Source: Acidimicrobiaceae bacterium
GTDB taxonomy: Bacteria; Actinomycetota; Acidimicrobiia; Acidimicrobiales; Bog-793
NCBI GenBank assembly: GCA_025463965.1
Contig: JAODBN010000008.1
Location: forward strand, 1 to 24,349
Direction of reading: 5' to 3'
Length of the DNA stretch: 24,349 bases
Shown here: positions 14,619 through 21,640 of the stretch, in pieces
How the letters are laid out: each line of letters begins with the position of its first letter
Position numbering within the stretch: position 1 is the first letter of the stretch
The notes under the pieces: generated by a model
The model's database searches: none
Told to the model about the DNA's origin: nothing
Seen by the model: the letters and a program-made list of their open reading frames with translations, nothing else
Translations under genes and position numbers: made by a program

Positions 14619-15833
14619 ATGAGCGCCTTGCGGGCGATTCGCCACGCCCTGGAGCTGACCGGCGACATGACCTGGGAGGTCGCATGGTCGTTGATCCTTG
14701 GCTTCTTCCTCTCAGCGGTTGTCCAGGCGCTGGTCGACAGGTCCACTGTCAGCCGGTTGCTCGGCGACCACCGGCCAAGGACACTCGCCGTTGCGTCCGG
14801 ACTTGGGATCGCCAGCTCCTCATGCTCCTACGCAGCCGTCGCCCTGGCGCGCTCGCTGTTTCGCAAGGGAGCCGACTTCACGGCCGCGATGGTCTTTGAG
14901 GTCGCGTCGACGAACCTGGTCGTCGAGCTCGGAATCATCATGGCGCTGCTGCTCGGGTGGCGGTTCACGCTTGCCGAGTTCGTCGGAGGACCGATCATGA
15001 TCGTGCTGATTGCCCTCCTGTTCCGGCTGTTCCTCCATCAGCGCCTCTTGGAGGCGGCGCGTCGCCAGGCAGACAAGGGCCTCTCGGGGTCGATGGAGGG
15101 TCACGCTCGGATGGACATGAGCATCCGCTCGCAAGGTAGCCCGTGGAGCCGCCTGCGATCACCAGAGGGCTTCACGTCGGTGTCGCGCGTTTTTGTCATG
15201 GAATGGGCCGCGGTCCTGCGCGACGTCGTGGTCGGTCTATTTCTCGCGGGGGCGCTCGGCGCGTGGGTGCCCGACAGCTTCTGGCGACACCTCTTCTTTA
15301 CCGGTCACCCTCTTCTGGCACGCTTCTGGGGACCGGTCCTGGGCCCGATCATCTCGATGTTCGCCTTTGTCTGCTCGATCGGCAACGTCCCGTTGGCCGC
15401 TGTGCTCTGGAACGGCGGCATCAGCTTTGGCGGGGTCGTGTCGTTCATCTTCGCCGACCTCATCATCGTCCCCATCCTGCTCATTTACCGCAAGTACTAC
15501 GGAACGAGGATGGCGCTGTTCATTCTCGGCGTCTTCTACGTCGCGATGGTCGCCGCTGGTTATGCGGTCGAGCTCCTGTTCGGCGGCGCGGGCCTCGTCC
15601 CACCGACCCGACATGCGAAGGTCCTCCAGCCGAGCGTCACGTGGGACTACACGACGTTCTTGAACATCGTGTTTCTCGCGCTGGCCGCGGCGCTCATCTG
15701 GCGCTTCTTCACCACGGGCGGTTGGCAAATGCTGAAGATGATGGGCGGAGGTCCCGAGCAGACAAGCGTTGCTCACTTGCCGTCGCTCCACGGTCCCGAG
15801 CCGGGGAGCACCACGGCAGGGGCCCCTGGTTAG
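14619..15833 (+). CDS. Permease of the YraQ/DUF318 family (SO_0444/ArsP-like)
   Basis: Polytopic membrane protein of 404 residues with about eight to ten helices. The diagnostic stretch GLGIASSSCSYAAVALARSL (61-80) followed by FTAAMVFEVASTNLVVELG is typical of DUF318 permeases, and the second half repeats the theme with FVCSIGNVPLAAVLWNGGISFG. Some members export metal or arsenic species, but the substrate here is unknown. The C-terminus ends a last helix with RFFTTGGWQMLKMMGGG and a polar tail. The ATG start has no recognisable ribosome site; no in-frame ATG or GTG lies just upstream. The neighbouring CIRCE element, palindrome and GGGTAG box hint at stress control. Confidence 0.85.
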   Translation: MSALRAIRHALELTGDMTWEVAWSLILGFFLSAVVQALVDRSTVSRLLGDHRPRTLAVASGLGIASSSCSYAAVALARSLFRKGADFTAAMVFEVASTNLVVELGIIMALLLGWRFTLAEFVGGPIMIVLIALLFRLFLHQRLLEAARRQADKGLSGSMEGHARMDMSIRSQGSPWSRLRSPEGFTSVSRVFVMEWAAVLRDVVVGLFLAGALGAWVPDSFWRHLFFTGHPLLARFWGPVLGPIISMFAFVCSIGNVPLAAVLWNGGISFGGVVSFIFADLIIVPILLIYRKYYGTRMALFILGVFYVAMVAAGYAVELLFGGAGLVPPTRHAKVLQPSVTWDYTTFLNIVFLALAAALIWRFFTTGGWQMLKMMGGGPEQTSVAHLPSLHGPEPGSTTAGAPG

Positions 15834-15848
15834 GTGGTGGGCATGGTG

Positions 15849-15909
15849 TCGAGGCCCGTTGTGTGATCCCCTCGAGGCCCAGTCACCAAGAGAGCAGGTG
15901 TAGGGGATC
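15849..15909. repeat. Direct repeat and inverted repeat after the permease gene
   Basis: TCGAGGCCC occurs twice (15849-15857 and 15872-15880). GATCCCCT (15865-15872) pairs with AGGGGATC (15902-15909) across 29 bases. This may be a terminator for the permease gene or a relic of a mobile-element end. The rest of 15834-16057 shows no gene. Confidence 0.3.
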
Positions 15910-16057
15910 GAAGCTCGGCGTGACGAGCTCGGAGGTTGCACACCCCGTGCCGGGCGCTAGCCAAAGCCCCTCGGACAGCGCCGGGCAGGCCCGATCTCCG
16001 CAGCTGAGAGTGTGTCCGCACGGGCCAAGGCGGCGCACCTTTGGTGGCCAGAGAGCA

Positions 16058-16083
16058 GTTTCGGGGTGGAATCTCCCGGGTAG
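16058..16083 (+). promoter_or_regulatory. SigmaB/sigmaF-type promoter
   Basis: GTTT (16058-16061) and GGGTAG (16078-16083) are separated by 16 bases, matching the general-stress promoter of actinobacteria (GTTT-N15-17-GGGTA). Transcription would begin near 16090, leaving a leader of about 28 bases with the ribosome site GGAGGG before the ATG at 16118. Confidence 0.6.
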
Positions 16084-16117
16084 GTCGCCGGACTAGTCGA
16101 GTGACCGGAGGGATGGC

Positions 16118-16249
16118 ATGAGCAACCTGGGAGACGAACTCAAGAAGGACGCCGAGGGCGACCCGAAGCTAAAGGAGGACGTAGAGAAAGAAGCGGAGCA
16201 GGGCGCCGAAGCTGAAGGAAAGAAGCTCGAGGGGGACATCAAGAAGTAA
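16118..16249 (+). CDS. Small highly charged protein, 43 residues, probable stress protein
   Basis: The product starts MSNLGDELKKDAEGDPKLKE and is almost entirely Lys, Glu, Asp, Gly and Ala, ending EGDIKK, so it should be a soluble, flexible or helical protein with no membrane segment. The start is well supported by GGAGGG five bases upstream, and a hairpin follows the TAA by two bases, so this is a compact single-gene unit with its own sigmaB/F-type promoter. The composition recalls CsbD-like and MT0933-antitoxin-like proteins, but I cannot assign it to either. No toxin partner is adjacent. Confidence 0.7.
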   Translation: MSNLGDELKKDAEGDPKLKEDVEKEAEQGAEAEGKKLEGDIKK

Positions 16250-16251
16250 CT

Positions 16252-16268
16252 GGGAGCTTTTCGCTCCC
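16252..16268 (+). terminator. Hairpin after the small charged protein gene
   Basis: Arms GGGAGC and GCTCCC around TTTTC follow the stop codon by two bases. The T-run is in the loop rather than after the stem. Position makes a terminator likely. Beyond it, up to the tRNA gene, only small dyads such as TTGCC-GGAA-GGCAA are seen and no gene. Confidence 0.5.
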
Positions 16269-16498
16269 GGTGTCGGAATCGCCCCTCGCCTCTGCAGGAC
16301 ACAGCTCACACGGTGCCGCGTGTCACACGTCTCGAGGGCGGGACGAAGGCGGACGGAAGTGATTCATCCGACCTCACACGTGTCGGCTAGCAGCATGACC
16401 GCGAAACGTGCTCACCGGGAGCCCAAGCCCTCGGTCCTGTGAGACAGAGGCCCTTGCCGGAAGGCAATGGTCGGCGTGAAAGCGGCTCTCGCAAAAAG

Positions 16499-16569
16499 AG
16501 CGGGCGACCGGGATCGAACCGGCATGACCAGCTTGGAAGGCTGGGGCTCTACCATTGAGCTACGCCCGC
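16499..16569 (-). tRNA. tRNA-Gly, anticodon UCC
   Basis: On the minus strand a complete cloverleaf of 71 nt can be drawn. The acceptor stem is GCGGGCG with CGCCCGC, the D arm GCTC-AATGGTA-GAGC, the anticodon stem CCAGC with GCTGG around CTTCCAA (anticodon TCC), and the T arm has loop TTCGATC. Discriminator base is T. CCA is not encoded; instead TCTTTTTGC follows, whose T-run may help termination. No integrase or attachment-site duplication is seen next to it. Confidence 0.95.
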
Positions 16570-16582
16570 GTTGTGGCCCCAG

Positions 16583-16588
16583 ATCCTA
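16583..16588 (-). promoter_or_regulatory. Candidate -10 box of the tRNA-Gly gene
   Basis: On the minus strand TAGGAT lies 13 bases before the tRNA 5' end and fits TANNNT. The -35 region is weak. Confidence 0.35.
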
Positions 16589-16659
16589 CCGGAGCCTGGC
16601 CGCGCCCTGAGGTGACGGCGGCTCCGACGCTACCTCCGCCCCGCGACCTGCGCCGCTGT

Positions 16660-16665
16660 TAGCGT
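16660..16665 (+). promoter_or_regulatory. Candidate -10 box of the glucokinase gene
   Basis: TAGCGT fits TANNNT and would start RNA about four bases before the ATG at 16676, giving a nearly leaderless message. This agrees with the lack of a ribosome site there. No -35 box is clear. Confidence 0.35.
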
Positions 16666-16675
16666 CTCCGGCGCA

Positions 16676-17662
16676 ATGGCGATCGGGATCGGGCTCGACG
16701 TGGGAGGCACCAAGGTGCTGGCCTGCGCGATCGAGGAAAACGGCAAGCCGCTCGCCGAGCTGCGCGTCCCGTCGCCCACGACCGCCGAGGGACTCGTGAC
16801 CGCCCTGGCCGGCTGTGTCGAAGCGCTCCTCGCCGAGCTGGGTCAGCGTGTCGAAGAGGTTCGCGGCGTGGTTGTCGGTGTCCCGGGCCTCGTCGATCGC
16901 GAGGGCGTCCTGCACGAGACCGCCAACCTGCACGGCGTGTCCGAGCTGGATCTTCCCCGGGCGCTGCGGCCCCGGATCACCAAGCTGCTCGGGCCTGCCG
17001 ACGGGGACCGCTGGCGCATCATCGTGGACAACGACGCCACCTGTGCCACCGCCGCCGAGCACTCCTTCGGTGCGGCCCGCGGGCGCAGCGACTCGCTGCT
17101 CGTCACCCTCGGGACCGGCATCGGTGGCGGCATCGTCGCGGCCGGCCACATCGTGCGGGGCGCCAACAACTTCGCGGGGGAGCCGGGACACGCGGTGGTC
17201 GACCCGTCCGGCCCGCTGTGCGGGTGCGGGCGACGGGGCTGCTGGGAGCGGTTCGCCTCCGGCACGGGCCTCGCGTATCTAGGTCGGCGCGCCGCGGAAG
17301 CAGGACGCGCGCCGCGCCTTGTCGAGCTGGCCGGGGGGTCGCCCGCCGCAGTCACGGGCGCCCACGTGGTGATCGGCGCCGAGGAGGGGGACCCGGGCGC
17401 TCTCGCGGTCGTCGAGATCTACGCCGAGTACCTGGCGATCGGGCTCGGCAATCTGGCCGAGCTGTTCGACCCCGGCTGCATCATTCTCGGCGGAGGCCTG
17501 ATCACCGCCGGAGAGGTGCTGTTCGGCCCCGGACTCGCCGCCTACGAGCGGACCTCGCGCCGGGCCACGGGTCCTCGGGCGGTCCCGGTGGTCTTCGCGG
17601 AGCTCGGCGAGCGGGCAGGCGCCTTCGGCGCGGCGGCGCTCGCTCTCGGCGTCATCGACTGA
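16676..17662 (+). CDS. ROK-family glucokinase
   Basis: Cytosolic ATP-dependent sugar kinase, most likely making glucose 6-phosphate. The 328-residue protein has phosphate-binding DVGGTK (8-13), the catalytic IVDNDATCA (Asp120), ATP-binding TLGTGIGGGI (144-153), the EPGH motif (169-172) and the ROK zinc site CGCGRRGCWE (182-191). Length and the ROK zinc motif fit the actinobacterial GlkA type; no N-terminal DNA-binding helix is present, so it is an enzyme rather than a ROK repressor. A ribosome site is absent and a TAGCGT box sits ten bases upstream, so the message may be leaderless. It converges on the signalling operon with a 28-bp gap holding a small GC dyad. Sugar specificity is inferred. 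Confidence 0.9.
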   Translation: MAIGIGLDVGGTKVLACAIEENGKPLAELRVPSPTTAEGLVTALAGCVEALLAELGQRVEEVRGVVVGVPGLVDREGVLHETANLHGVSELDLPRALRPRITKLLGPADGDRWRIIVDNDATCATAAEHSFGAARGRSDSLLVTLGTGIGGGIVAAGHIVRGANNFAGEPGHAVVDPSGPLCGCGRRGCWERFASGTGLAYLGRRAAEAGRAPRLVELAGGSPAAVTGAHVVIGAEEGDPGALAVVEIYAEYLAIGLGNLAELFDPGCIILGGGLITAGEVLFGPGLAAYERTSRRATGPRAVPVVFAELGERAGAFGAAALALGVID

Positions 17663-17690
17663 ACTTCTCGACAGGAACGGCGCCGGGCGC

Positions 17691-19010
17691 TCAGGAGAAG
17701 CGGGCCCGGGCCCTCAGCACCAGCACGGCGAGGTCGTCGCGAAGCACCCCCTGCGCATGGTCCATGACCGCGAGCTCGATCCGGCGGGCGATGCCGTCAG
17801 CGGTGCGTCCGGCCGAGCTCGACAAGAGGTGCACGAGGCGCTCCATGCCGAACTGCTCGCCATCGGGGCCGGGGGCCTCGATCACCCCGTCGGTGTAGAG
17901 CACGAGGGCGTCGCCAGCCTCGAGGGCGAAGGTCTCGTCCAAGAGCTGCGCGTCGGAGAAGAGCCCGAGCAAGGTGCCGCTGTCGGGACCCAGTGCCCGC
18001 ACCTGTCCCTCGTCGGAGACGAGCAGCGCCGGCGGATGGCCGGCTCGGGAGAGGTTGATCTTCACCGGCGGCTCGCCTGCCTCGACGCGCAGATAGCAGG
18101 CGGTGCAGAAGCGTTCGGGCCCGGTATGGGCGAGGAGCGCATCGTTCAATGAGACGAGGACCTCGCTCGGACAGCGCTTCTCCCCGGCGATGGTGCGAAT
18201 CGCGTAACGGGCGATCCCGGTCACCGCCGCCGCCTCGGGGCCGCCGCCGCTCACGTCTCCGAGCACAATGTCGACGAGGCCGTCGCCGACCGGGAAGACG
18301 TCGTAGAAGTCGCCACCGACGAGGTTGCCGCGCCCGCTCGGGCGGATCCGGGACGCCAGCTCGAGCCCGGCGACTTCCGGGAGAAGCGGCGGCAGCAGGG
18401 TCTCCTGCAAGGCGGTCGCCACCCGGGCCCGCTCCTCGAGCAGACGCTCGTTGTCCCACAGCACCGCCAGGTTCCCCGCGAGCGCCGAGACGAGCCGGGC
18501 GTGCCGTCCGGAAAAGGCGCGGGGCGCGCCGTGACAGCAGAAGATCACCCCGTGCAGCTCCCCACCGGGCGTGCAGACCGGCACCGCCAGCCAGCTGCGC
18601 GCCAGGCGTCCCCCCATGAGGGTGCCGTAGGGGCGTTGGGCGCTCTCGCTTCGCGCCAAGCGGACGACGTCCTCGACGAGCAGCGCCTCGTCGCTCGTGA
18701 AGACCGCCGAGAGCAGTGGAGCGACGCGAGGGCGTGGCGCCTCGGTGAAGCCGTTACCGACGTCCTCGACGTCGTTCTCCTCAGTCTCGAGATAGAACGC
18801 CGCCTCCGCGCCGCACAGCTCGGCACCGAGCGCGGCGACCCGCTCGGCCAGTCCAGTCGCCTCGTCACGCGACACGAGCCTCGGCAGCTCCTCGAGCAGC
18901 AGCTCGACCGTGTCGCGCTCATGCTCGAGGATGCCGACGCGCTCGCGCAGCTCGCGAAGGTCGCGCGCGTCCCCGAGGTCGCTGCTCAGGGCAGCTCCAG
19001 CATGAACCAC
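17691..19010 (-). CDS. GAF-PP2C (SpoIIE/RsbU-type) serine phosphatase
   Basis: Phosphatase expected to dephosphorylate an anti-sigma-factor antagonist. The 439-residue protein has an N-terminal coiled stretch (10-45), a GAF-like domain (about 45-190, with RSWLAVPVCTPGGELHGVIF), then the PP2C domain (205-437). Metal-binding aspartates are in place: GGDFYD (232-237), GDVSGGG (251-257), YTDGV (372-376) and RDDLAVLVL (424-432). GTG at 19010 is the best start; it overlaps the upstream receiver-HATPase gene by 25 bp, and the codons further upstream only mirror that gene. It is the last gene of the six-gene operon and pairs naturally with the HATPase protein as a phosphatase-kinase couple. The target STAS protein is not in the window. 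Confidence 0.88.
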   Translation of the reverse strand: MVHAGAALSSDLGDARDLRELRERVGILEHERDTVELLLEELPRLVSRDEATGLAERVAALGAELCGAEAAFYLETEENDVEDVGNGFTEAPRPRVAPLLSAVFTSDEALLVEDVVRLARSESAQRPYGTLMGGRLARSWLAVPVCTPGGELHGVIFCCHGAPRAFSGRHARLVSALAGNLAVLWDNERLLEERARVATALQETLLPPLLPEVAGLELASRIRPSGRGNLVGGDFYDVFPVGDGLVDIVLGDVSGGGPEAAAVTGIARYAIRTIAGEKRCPSEVLVSLNDALLAHTGPERFCTACYLRVEAGEPPVKINLSRAGHPPALLVSDEGQVRALGPDSGTLLGLFSDAQLLDETFALEAGDALVLYTDGVIEAPGPDGEQFGMERLVHLLSSSAGRTADGIARRIELAVMDHAQGVLRDDLAVLVLRARARFS

Positions 19011-19759
19011 ACCCGCTTGCCGCTCTCGCTTCGCTCGCTGCCCCAGGCGTCCGCGTACGCCTCGACCAGGTCGATGCCCCGCCCGGAGGCGTCGCCGGGC
19101 CCGGAGTGGCGACGACGCAGCCACGAGCGGTCGTAGTCGGTCACCGCGACTCGCAGCGCCCGTTCCTCGTGGCTGATCTCCACCTCGCAGCCGGTCCTGG
19201 CGTAGACGATGGCGTTGGCCACGAGCTCGCTGACCAGAAGCGTCGTGCTGTCGAGCACGTCGGGCGAGACGAGATTCCTGAGACGCTCCGCGACGAACCG
19301 CCTGCTCGCCCCGGCCGAGCTGGTCTCGGCCGGGAAGGTCCGGGTGGCAAAGGACCGGATAGCGGCGGGGTGCTCGGCGAGACGGGCGACCAGCTGCGAG
19401 GCGAGCTCGAGCGGCGGCGTCCCCTTCGAGACGAGGCGCCATCGCGTCGGGTCCCCCGACAGCGGCGGGGCCAGCTCGTCCAGCACGGGGCAGGCGCTCG
19501 CCACGAGCACCGCTTCTGGCGCCGCGGCGTGCAGGGCGAGAAGCGCGGCCCGCGCATCGATGAGCAGTCCCGCGTCCACGAGGACCATGTCGACGTCCGT
19601 GTTGCTCGCAACCCCGAGACCAGCAGCGAGGTTGGGCGCTTCACCCGCGACGAACAGGCGCCCGTCACGCTCGAGGGCGAGCGAGACGAGGAGGCGGTAG
19701 TCGTCGTCGTCATCGACGACGAGCACCCCGGGGCGTTCAGCCGGCACTGGCCGCCCCAT
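18986..19759 (-). CDS. Receiver domain fused to RsbW-like HATPase
   Basis: 257 residues. The N-terminal receiver (about 11-130) starts VLVVDDDDDYRLLV and has its likely phosphate-accepting Asp62 in MVLVDAGLL and Lys112 in LVSKG. The C-terminal GHKL ATPase (about 145-257) has the N box LLVSELVANAIVYA (Asn182) and the glycine segment GRGIDLVEAYADAWG, while the usual DxGxG is altered to DYDRSW. There is no phosphoacceptor-His domain, so it resembles RsbW/RsbT-type Ser kinases gated by phosphorylation rather than a histidine kinase. The start overlaps the previous gene by 23 bp; AAGG precedes the ATG. Whether the receiver inhibits or activates the kinase is unknown. Confidence 0.85.
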   Translation of the reverse strand: MGRPVPAERPGVLVVDDDDDYRLLVSLALERDGRLFVAGEAPNLAAGLGVASNTDVDMVLVDAGLLIDARAALLALHAAAPEAVLVASACPVLDELAPPLSGDPTRWRLVSKGTPPLELASQLVARLAEHPAAIRSFATRTFPAETSSAGASRRFVAERLRNLVSPDVLDSTTLLVSELVANAIVYARTGCEVEISHEERALRVAVTDYDRSWLRRRHSGPGDASGRGIDLVEAYADAWGSERSESGKRVWFMLELP

Positions 19760-21047
19760 CGGCCTTGCGTCGGCGACCGCCAGCGCGCGGTTGCCCGATG
19801 GACGTCTCGAGAGGACCGCTGCCTTTGGAGCTGCCCTCGGGACTTTGTGCGGCGCGGTACGCGTCGTCGTGGGCTTCCGGCGCGGCGTCGGGCAGGCTCA
19901 ACGACACGTCGGTGCCCTGACCGGGGCTCGACACCGCCCAGAGCTCGCCGCCCAGGCGCTTGATGGCCTGGTGGCAGAAGGCCAGACCAAGGCCCGCTCC
20001 GTGGCGCCCGACGGGAGTGCCGCGCTGGCCGAAGTACCCCGAGAGCGCGCTCGGGTCGATGCCCGGCCCGTCGTCATGGAGCGTCAGCACCCAGCTCGAG
20101 GCGCGACGGCTCACGCCGAGGTGGACGCGGGGCCGCTCCGCGCCGTGGCGCAGTGCGTTGTCGAGCAGCGCGGCGAGGACGTGACGCAGGTACCAAGGGT
20201 CGCCGAGCACGGTCGGGAGCGGGTCGAGCGTGATCCGGGCGCCGCGAGCAGCGATGAGCGCCTCGGCTTCCGCGAGGACTTCGGCCATCAGCGCATCGAG
20301 GGGAACGGGGACCGAGATGGGCGCCTGCCCGGTGGAGCGGGCGAAGCGAGCCAGCTGCTCGGCGGTGCTCACGACCTTGTCGGTGGCCGACCGGGCGCGC
20401 TCGAGGAGCCGGCCAGCGGACCCCTTCTCTCTCGCCGTCTCGTCTGCCAGCAGGCTCAAAAAGCCGCTCGCCAGCTCGGCCGGCTCGAGGAGCGCCCGGC
20501 TGGCGGTCGAGGCGAAACCCTCGAGGGCGAGATTGGCCCTGCTCAGGTCCACGCTCTTTTGGTCGAGCTCCGCACGAAGCGCGGCAAGCTCGGCGACTCG
20601 GGCCTCGAGCTCTGCCTGGTTCTTCTCGACGGCCCGGCGGCGGTCGTCGAGCTCGAGGAAGATCTTGACCTTGCTCTGGAGCGCGGCCGGCTCGAAGGGC
20701 TTCGCGAGGAAGTCGACGGCTCCGCTCGCATACCCCCGCAGCTGGGGCTCGACGTCGCGGTCGATGCCCGAGATGAAGATCAGCGGGATGTGCCGGGTCT
20801 TTTCCCGTTCACGGATATGGCGCGCCGTCTGGTAGCCATCGAGACCTGGCATCTGCACGTCTAGCAGGAGCAGAGCGACGTCGTGGACGAGCAGGTGACG
20901 GAGCGCCTCCTCGCCGGAGTTGGCGCGCACGCACTGGCAAGGCATCCCCTCGAGGGTTCCTTCGAGGGCGAGAAGGTTCTCTGGCCGGTCGTCGACGAGG
21001 AGGACCTTGGGGGGCGCCTCTTGGCGCGGCTCGATCGTCATGGTCAT
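19737..21047 (-). CDS. Receiver-HATPase hybrid with pseudo-HisKA domain
   Basis: 436 residues. The receiver (about 13-130) is intact: VLLVDDRPENLL, Asp63 in LLDVQMPGLDGY, and Lys117 in FLAKPF. A coiled coil follows (135-172). A dimerisation-like segment, LEGFASTASRALLEPAELAS, aligns with the HisKA pattern LxxFAxxASHDLxEPL, but the phosphoacceptor His is Arg184. The HATPase has LAALLDNALRHG (Asn297), DDGPGI (325-330) and HGAGLGLAFCHQ. A basic Gly/Ser tail closes the protein. It may bind ATP without autophosphorylating on His. Its start overlaps the CheB stop by ATGA, so translation is coupled. Receiver-kinase fusions next to CheB/CheR are common, usually with a working His. Confidence 0.88.
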   Translation of the reverse strand: MTMTIEPRQEAPPKVLLVDDRPENLLALEGTLEGMPCQCVRANSGEEALRHLLVHDVALLLLDVQMPGLDGYQTARHIREREKTRHIPLIFISGIDRDVEPQLRGYASGAVDFLAKPFEPAALQSKVKIFLELDDRRRAVEKNQAELEARVAELAALRAELDQKSVDLSRANLALEGFASTASRALLEPAELASGFLSLLADETAREKGSAGRLLERARSATDKVVSTAEQLARFARSTGQAPISVPVPLDALMAEVLAEAEALIAARGARITLDPLPTVLGDPWYLRHVLAALLDNALRHGAERPRVHLGVSRRASSWVLTLHDDGPGIDPSALSGYFGQRGTPVGRHGAGLGLAFCHQAIKRLGGELWAVSSPGQGTDVSLSLPDAAPEAHDDAYRAAQSPEGSSKGSGPLETSIGQPRAGGRRRKADGAASAG

Positions 21048-21640
21048 CTCTGGGCTCCCGCGGGCTCGTTCATCTGGAGGGCCAGGCGGCGGACGACCGC
21101 GCCGAGCTCCTCGAGGGGGGCGACAGCGGGGTCGAGGCCCGCCTCAAGCGTCGCCCTCGGCATGTCCGGGGCCTCCGCAGCGCTCGGGTCCTGTACCACC
21201 AGCTTGCCACCCCGGCGGACGATCTCTGCGGCGCCCTTGGCACCATCGGAATTGCCACCGGTCATCACCACGCCGACGACGCCTCGGGTGAACGCGCGCG
21301 CCGCGGAGGCGAAGGTCACGTCGATCGAGGGCCGGCTGTAGTCGATCGGGGCCTCTGTCGACAGCTCGAAATGACCGTCCTCGATGAGGAGGTGGTAGCC
21401 CGGGGGGGCGACGTAGACCCGGCGGGGGAGAAGGGGCTCTTTGTCCTCGGCCTCGCTCACCGGGAAGGGGCTTGCGGAGGCCAACGCCGACACGAGCGGG
21501 GAGGGCTCAGGACCGCGGTGCTGCACGATGACCATGGTCAAGTGGTCCCGTCGCCGTAGCGCCTCGAGCAGGCGCCGGGATGCGGCGAGCCCACCTCGCG
21601 AGCAGCCGACGACCACGAGCGAGAAGGGGGAACGCTGCAT
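21044..21640 (-). CDS. CheB-type methylesterase, catalytic domain only
   Basis: 198-residue protein made of the CheB esterase domain alone, without the usual N-terminal receiver. The catalytic triad is visible: Ser14 in VVGCSRGGLAA, His41 in VIVQHRG and Asp132 in MTGGNSDGAKG. PPGYHLLIEDGHFELS and SRPSIDVTFASAA are also typical. In chemotaxis CheB removes methyl groups from receptor glutamates; here no receptor or CheA gene is adjacent. ATG is fused to the CheR stop (TGATG) and the following gene starts inside its stop codon. A role in a signalling complex with the hybrid kinase is inferred. Confidence 0.92.
   Translation of the reverse strand: MQRSPFSLVVVGCSRGGLAASRRLLEALRRRDHLTMVIVQHRGPEPSPLVSALASASPFPVSEAEDKEPLLPRRVYVAPPGYHLLIEDGHFELSTEAPIDYSRPSIDVTFASAARAFTRGVVGVVMTGGNSDGAKGAAEIVRRGGKLVVQDPSAAEAPDMPRATLEAGLDPAVAPLEELGAVVRRLALQMNEPAGAQR

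Noticed and set aside
16499..16569. Integration site for a mobile element at the tRNA-Gly gene
   Set aside because: No integrase gene or repeated tRNA 3' end was seen in the neighbourhood.
19011..19442. Upstream extension of the PP2C phosphatase frame
   Set aside because: These codons only mirror the receiver-HATPase gene in another frame and are Arg-rich; the gene is taken to start at GTG 19010.
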